NCBI RefSeq assembly: GCF_000263855.1 | Contig: NZ_AJWX01000014.1 | Span: forward strand, 1-64,000 | Source: Pseudomonas sp. M47T1 | GTDB lineage: Bacteria; Pseudomonadota; Gammaproteobacteria; Pseudomonadales; Pseudomonadaceae | DNA: 64,000 bases | Direction of reading: 5' to 3' | Part shown: positions 61,165 through 64,000 of the stretch, in pieces | How positions within the stretch are numbered: the first letter of the stretch is position 1 | How the letters are laid out: each line of letters starts with the position of its first letter | Program-made: the position numbers and the translations under genes | Notes under the pieces: generated by a model | The model's database searches: none | The model's input: only the letters and a program-made list of their open reading frames with translations | Told to the model about the DNA's origin: nothing

Positions 61165-61233
61165 GCCGGTTCCTCCTGAACACGGGTGACAATCATCACC
61201 TCGGCGGCCGGTCAGCAACCCCGGCGGCGGGCG

Positions 61234-62325
61234 TTACAGCTGGCCCAGCACCGGGGTAGTGACGCGCACGTCAGCGTTTTGGCCGCGGTTGCGCAGCAGG
61301 TGGTCCATGAGCACGATAGCCATCATGGCCTCGGCGATCGGCGTGGCACGAATGCCCACGCACGGGTCGTGACGGCCCTTGGTGATCACTTCCACCGGGT
61401 TGCCATGGACGTCGATGGAACGGCCTGGCGTGGTGATGCTCGAGGTTGGCTTCAAGGCCAGGTGCGCGACGATGGGCTGGCCGGAAGAGATGCCGCCCAA
61501 GATGCCGCCCGCGTTGTTGCTGAGGAAGCCTTCGGGGGTCATTTCGTCACGGTGCTCGGTGCCGCGCTGGGACACGCAGGCAAAGCCGGCGCCAATTTCC
61601 ACGCCCTTGACCGCATTGATGCTCATCAGCGCGTGGGCCAGTTCGGCGTCCAGGCGGTCGAAGATCGGCTCGCCCAGGCCAGGTTTCACGCCTTCGGCGA
61701 CCACGGTGATCTTGGCGCCCACCGAGTCCTGGTCACGGCGCAGCTGGTCCATGTAGGCCTCCAGCGCTGGCACCTTGTCGGGGTCGGGGCAAAAGAAGGC
61801 ATTGTCTTCCACCGAATCCCAGGTCTTGAACGGAATTTCGATGGGGCCCAGCTGGCTCATGTAGCCACGGATAACGATGCCCTGGCTGGCCAGGTATTTC
61901 TTGGCAATGGCGCCGGCGGCCACGCGCATAGCGGTCTCGCGCGCCGAACTGCGGCCACCGCCACGGTAGTCGCGCTCACCAAACTTGTGGTGCAGGGTGT
62001 AATCGGCGTGGGCCGGGCGGAACAGATCCTTGATCGCCGAGTAGTCCTTGGACTTCTGGTCGGTGTTGCGGATCAGCAGGCCAATGGCGCAGCCGGTGGT
62101 GCGGCCTTCGAACACGCCGGAGAGGATCTCGACCTCGTCAGGCTCCTGGCGCTGGGTGGTGTGGCGGCTGGTGCCGGGCTTGCGCCGGTCCAGGTCGCGC
62201 TGCAGGTCTTGCAGCGACAGTTCCATGCCCGGCGGGCAGCCATCGACAATGGCGACCAACGCCGGCCCATGGCTTTCGCCAGCGGTGGTGACAGTGAACA
62301 GCTTGCCGTAGGTATTGCCGGACAT
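61234..62325 (-). CDS. aroC: Chorismate synthase
   Basis: This enzyme makes chorismate from EPSP using reduced FMN, the last step of the shikimate pathway. It has 363 residues. The signatures [39 protein letters not shown] (20 residues) and [15 protein letters not shown] are intact, as is the C-terminal [18 protein letters not shown]. It is upstream of mtnB on the same strand and divergent from the hydrolase gene at 62462. Confidence 0.97.
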   Translation of the reverse strand: MSGNTYGKLFTVTTAGESHGPALVAIVDGCPPGMELSLQDLQRDLDRRKPGTSRHTTQRQEPDEVEILSGVFEGRTTGCAIGLLIRNTDQKSKDYSAIKDLFRPAHADYTLHHKFGERDYRGGGRSSARETAMRVAAGAIAKKYLASQGIVIRGYMSQLGPIEIPFKTWDSVEDNAFFCPDPDKVPALEAYMDQLRRDQDSVGAKITVVAEGVKPGLGEPIFDRLDAELAHALMSINAVKGVEIGAGFACVSQRGTEHRDEMTPEGFLSNNAGGILGGISSGQPIVAHLALKPTSSITTPGRSIDVHGNPVEVITKGRHDPCVGIRATPIAEAMMAIVLMDHLLRNRGQNADVRVTTPVLGQL

Positions 62326-62461
62326 GCAGGACGCTCCGCGAATTCAGCCAAAATCAAATCAGGCGGCCAGTATACGCACGCTGGTGCGTTGATTCATCCT
62401 TGGATGTGCGAACCTTCGCCCTTGGTATAAGTCCAAACGCCACCTCTCGGATACTGGCTTG

Positions 62462-63415
62462 ATGATGCTACGCTTTGCTGCCCTCCTCGTTTTCCTTGTG
62501 TGCCCCCTGCTGCAGGCCGCCCCGGTGGTGGCCCAGCGCCCCATCGACCTGGACACCGGCACCGGCGTGCTGCACGGCTCGTTGCTGCTGCCGCTGTCGG
62601 ACAAACCGGTGCCCATGGTGCTGATCATCGCCGGTTCCGGGCCTACCGACCGCAACGGCAACAACCCCGAAGGCGGTAACAACGACAGCCTGCGCAAGCT
62701 GGCGCAACTGCTGGCGCGCAACAACATCGCCAGCGTGCGCTACGACAAGCGTGGCGTGGCCAGCGGCCTGCCGCTGGCGCCGGACGAGCGCAACCTGAGC
62801 GTGGAAGGCTACGTGGCCGATGCCCAGGCCTGGGCGCGCAAACTCAAGGCCGACCCGCGGGTAGGGCCACTGATTTTGCTGGGCCACAGCGAAGGCGCGC
62901 TGATCGCCTCCCTGGCCGCGCCCCAGAGCGGCGCCAGCGCGGTGGTGTCCATTGGCGGCAGCGGTCGCCCGCTGGACGAGGTGATTCGTGAACAGCTCAA
63001 GGGCCGCCTGCCGCCGGACCTGGAGATGCGCAGCTGGCAACTGCTGGAGCGCCTCAAGGCCGGCCAGTACGACACTGATGTACCCAGCCCCTTACACGTG
63101 ATCTTCCGCCCCAGCGTGCAGCCCTATCTGGTGTCGCTGTTGCGGCAGAACCCGGCGGGCGCCTTTGCCAAGGTGAAGGTGCCCGCACTGATTGTGCAGG
63201 GCCGCAACGACATCCAGGTGGGCGTGCAGGACGCCCAGGCCCTGAAGGCCGCCAAGCCCGATGCGCAACTGGTGCTGATCGACGGCATGAACCACGTGAT
63301 GCGCATCGTGCCCAATGATCTCAAGGCCCAGGTAGCCTCCTACAACAACCGTGACCTGCCCCTGGCCGACGCGCTGGGGCGCGCCGTGGTGGCATTTATC
63401 AAGACGATTCACTGA
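62462..63415 (+). CDS. Exported alpha/beta hydrolase
   Basis: This 317-residue hydrolase has a signal peptide (RFAALLVFLVCPLLQAAP) and the nucleophile elbow LLGHSEGALIA. The oxyanion region is IIAGSGPTDRNGNNPEGGN; the acid lies in IVQGRNDIQVGV and the His in IDGMNHVMR. It probably acts on esters in the periplasm; the substrate is unknown. Two ATG codons (62462, 62465) are possible. It corresponds in order to PA1680, next to aroC. Confidence 0.88.
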   Translation: MMLRFAALLVFLVCPLLQAAPVVAQRPIDLDTGTGVLHGSLLLPLSDKPVPMVLIIAGSGPTDRNGNNPEGGNNDSLRKLAQLLARNNIASVRYDKRGVASGLPLAPDERNLSVEGYVADAQAWARKLKADPRVGPLILLGHSEGALIASLAAPQSGASAVVSIGGSGRPLDEVIREQLKGRLPPDLEMRSWQLLERLKAGQYDTDVPSPLHVIFRPSVQPYLVSLLRQNPAGAFAKVKVPALIVQGRNDIQVGVQDAQALKAAKPDAQLVLIDGMNHVMRIVPNDLKAQVASYNNRDLPLADALGRAVVAFIKTIH

Positions 63416-63515
63416 TCGCTGCAAATACCGCGCAAGTATCGTCGAATGCGGCCGATACGCCGATGCAGGTATCGACTTTGATACCCGCAGTGCTGCGCGA
63501 AAGAGGATCGCCGTG

Positions 63516-64000
63516 ATGACCGATACGCAAACCCCAGAGTCACCCGAAGTGGCCGTGGAAGCTGTACAGCCGCCTGCCGCCGAACCGGTCGAGTTGCCGT
63601 GGGCGGATGTGGTGCCTGAACATTTCAAGATGCTGCGTCTGTTGCCTCTGACGGTAGACCGTGCCACCGGCGCCCGGCCGTTGCGCTTCGTGCAGTTCGG
63701 CCGCGCCGAGCGCCATGGCCGAGACTACAGCCTGCTGCGCATGGACATCCAGTTGCCGGCGCAGAAAGTGCGCAAGGACCAGAACCGCCTGGAAGTCTGG
63801 GCCAACCACCAGACCCGCACCGTCAGCTTCGGCCCCGAGTCGGGCTTGAGCATGGAACCCCTGAACCGCGGCCTGGGGCGTTTCCTCATGGCCCAGGCGG
63901 TGATCTGGGCCCAGCGCAAATGGGCCCACTACCGCGTGGAGGGCGCCGCGCTGGCGAGCAAGGACGGGCTCAATGAAGACACCCGCCTGCGCCGCGACCA
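63516..64000 (+). CDS. Conserved hypothetical protein (3' end outside window)
   Basis: 161 codons are visible from ATG 63516, with AGAGGATC upstream. The N-terminus is acidic and Pro-rich (PEVAVEAVQPPAAEPVELPW); the following part (FQFGRAERHGRDYSLLRMD-like VQFGRAERHGRDYSLLRMD and FGPESGLSMEPLNRGLGRFL) is well structured. No membrane segment is seen. In PAO1 the gene at this place is PA1679, of unknown function, followed by prmB. Confidence 0.7.
   Translation, partial: MTDTQTPESPEVAVEAVQPPAAEPVELPWADVVPEHFKMLRLLPLTVDRATGARPLRFVQFGRAERHGRDYSLLRMDIQLPAQKVRKDQNRLEVWANHQTRTVSFGPESGLSMEPLNRGLGRFLMAQAVIWAQRKWAHYRVEGAALASKDGLNEDTRLRRD

Noticed and set aside
61165..61233. Possible SAM- or SAH-type riboswitch before mtnB
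   Set aside because: The 69-base gap holds only a short GGTGA/TCACC hairpin and none of the conserved cores of the SAM or SAH classes that I know.

Overview
This window is chromosomal DNA from a Pseudomonas species (Gammaproteobacteria), most likely outside P. aeruginosa. The evidence is high GC, Pseudomonas-type families (EarP with an EF-P carrying Arg32, SagS hybrid kinase, OspR and OhrR, DUF3509, DUF6543) and gene order. From memory, 1-26.9 kb follows the order PA2811 to PA2852 of P. aeruginosa PAO1, and 59.3-64 kb follows PA1685 to PA1679 without the transporter gene. No database search was possible.

Left block (1-28.9 kb): an ABC-2 exporter pair, a glutathione transferase, the membrane-tethered acyl-CoA dehydrogenase FadE, a cluster of five tRNA genes (three Gly, two Glu) read leftward from one strong promoter, and a membrane coiled-coil protein. 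Next come free-methionine sulfoxide reductase, a P-loop ATPase and the SagS hybrid sensor kinase. A thiol-stress group follows: OspR with glutathione peroxidase, MsrB, and farther right OhrR and Ohr. AlaA, HtpX behind a sigma-32-like promoter, thiopurine methyltransferase, an extradiol dioxygenase homologue, the DEAD-box helicase DeaD with a long structured leader, a crotonase, a spermidine-synthase-like methyltransferase, class II DAHP synthase and a YcaQ glycosylase fill the rest. EarP and EF-P form the rhamnosylation pair that helps ribosomes through polyproline stretches.

Variable block (29-42.6 kb): LysR regulators face an SDR, an MFS exporter and a tautomerase, and there is a broken NYN-domain gene. 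From about 35.5 kb to tRNA-Ser(GGA) at 42.5 kb lies a decayed mobile zone. It holds two arrays of 23-bp repeats resembling IS21 ends without transposase, a VapBC module with a clear operator, two copies of a tyrosine recombinase locus (one internally deleted), the 3' part of an IS5-type transposase joined to the 3' part of a group II intron, a secreted cargo protein and integrase remnants.

Right block (42.6-64 kb): a crotonase, an acyltransferase, a CorA-type channel and a class I amidotransferase. Then comes the three-gene operon of permuted ATP-grasp, alpha-E and transglutaminase proteins, whose chemistry is unknown to me. An RraB homologue, a 979-residue DUF6543 (dermonecrotic-toxin-like) protein, an LtaS-like phosphoglycerol transferase, an ankyrin protein, aroC with methionine-salvage genes mtnB, mtnD and mtnC, and an alpha/beta hydrolase complete the window. 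REP doublets (REPINs) of several types, one 147-bp inverted-repeat element and terminators sit between genes. One REPIN supplies the last codons of mtnC.
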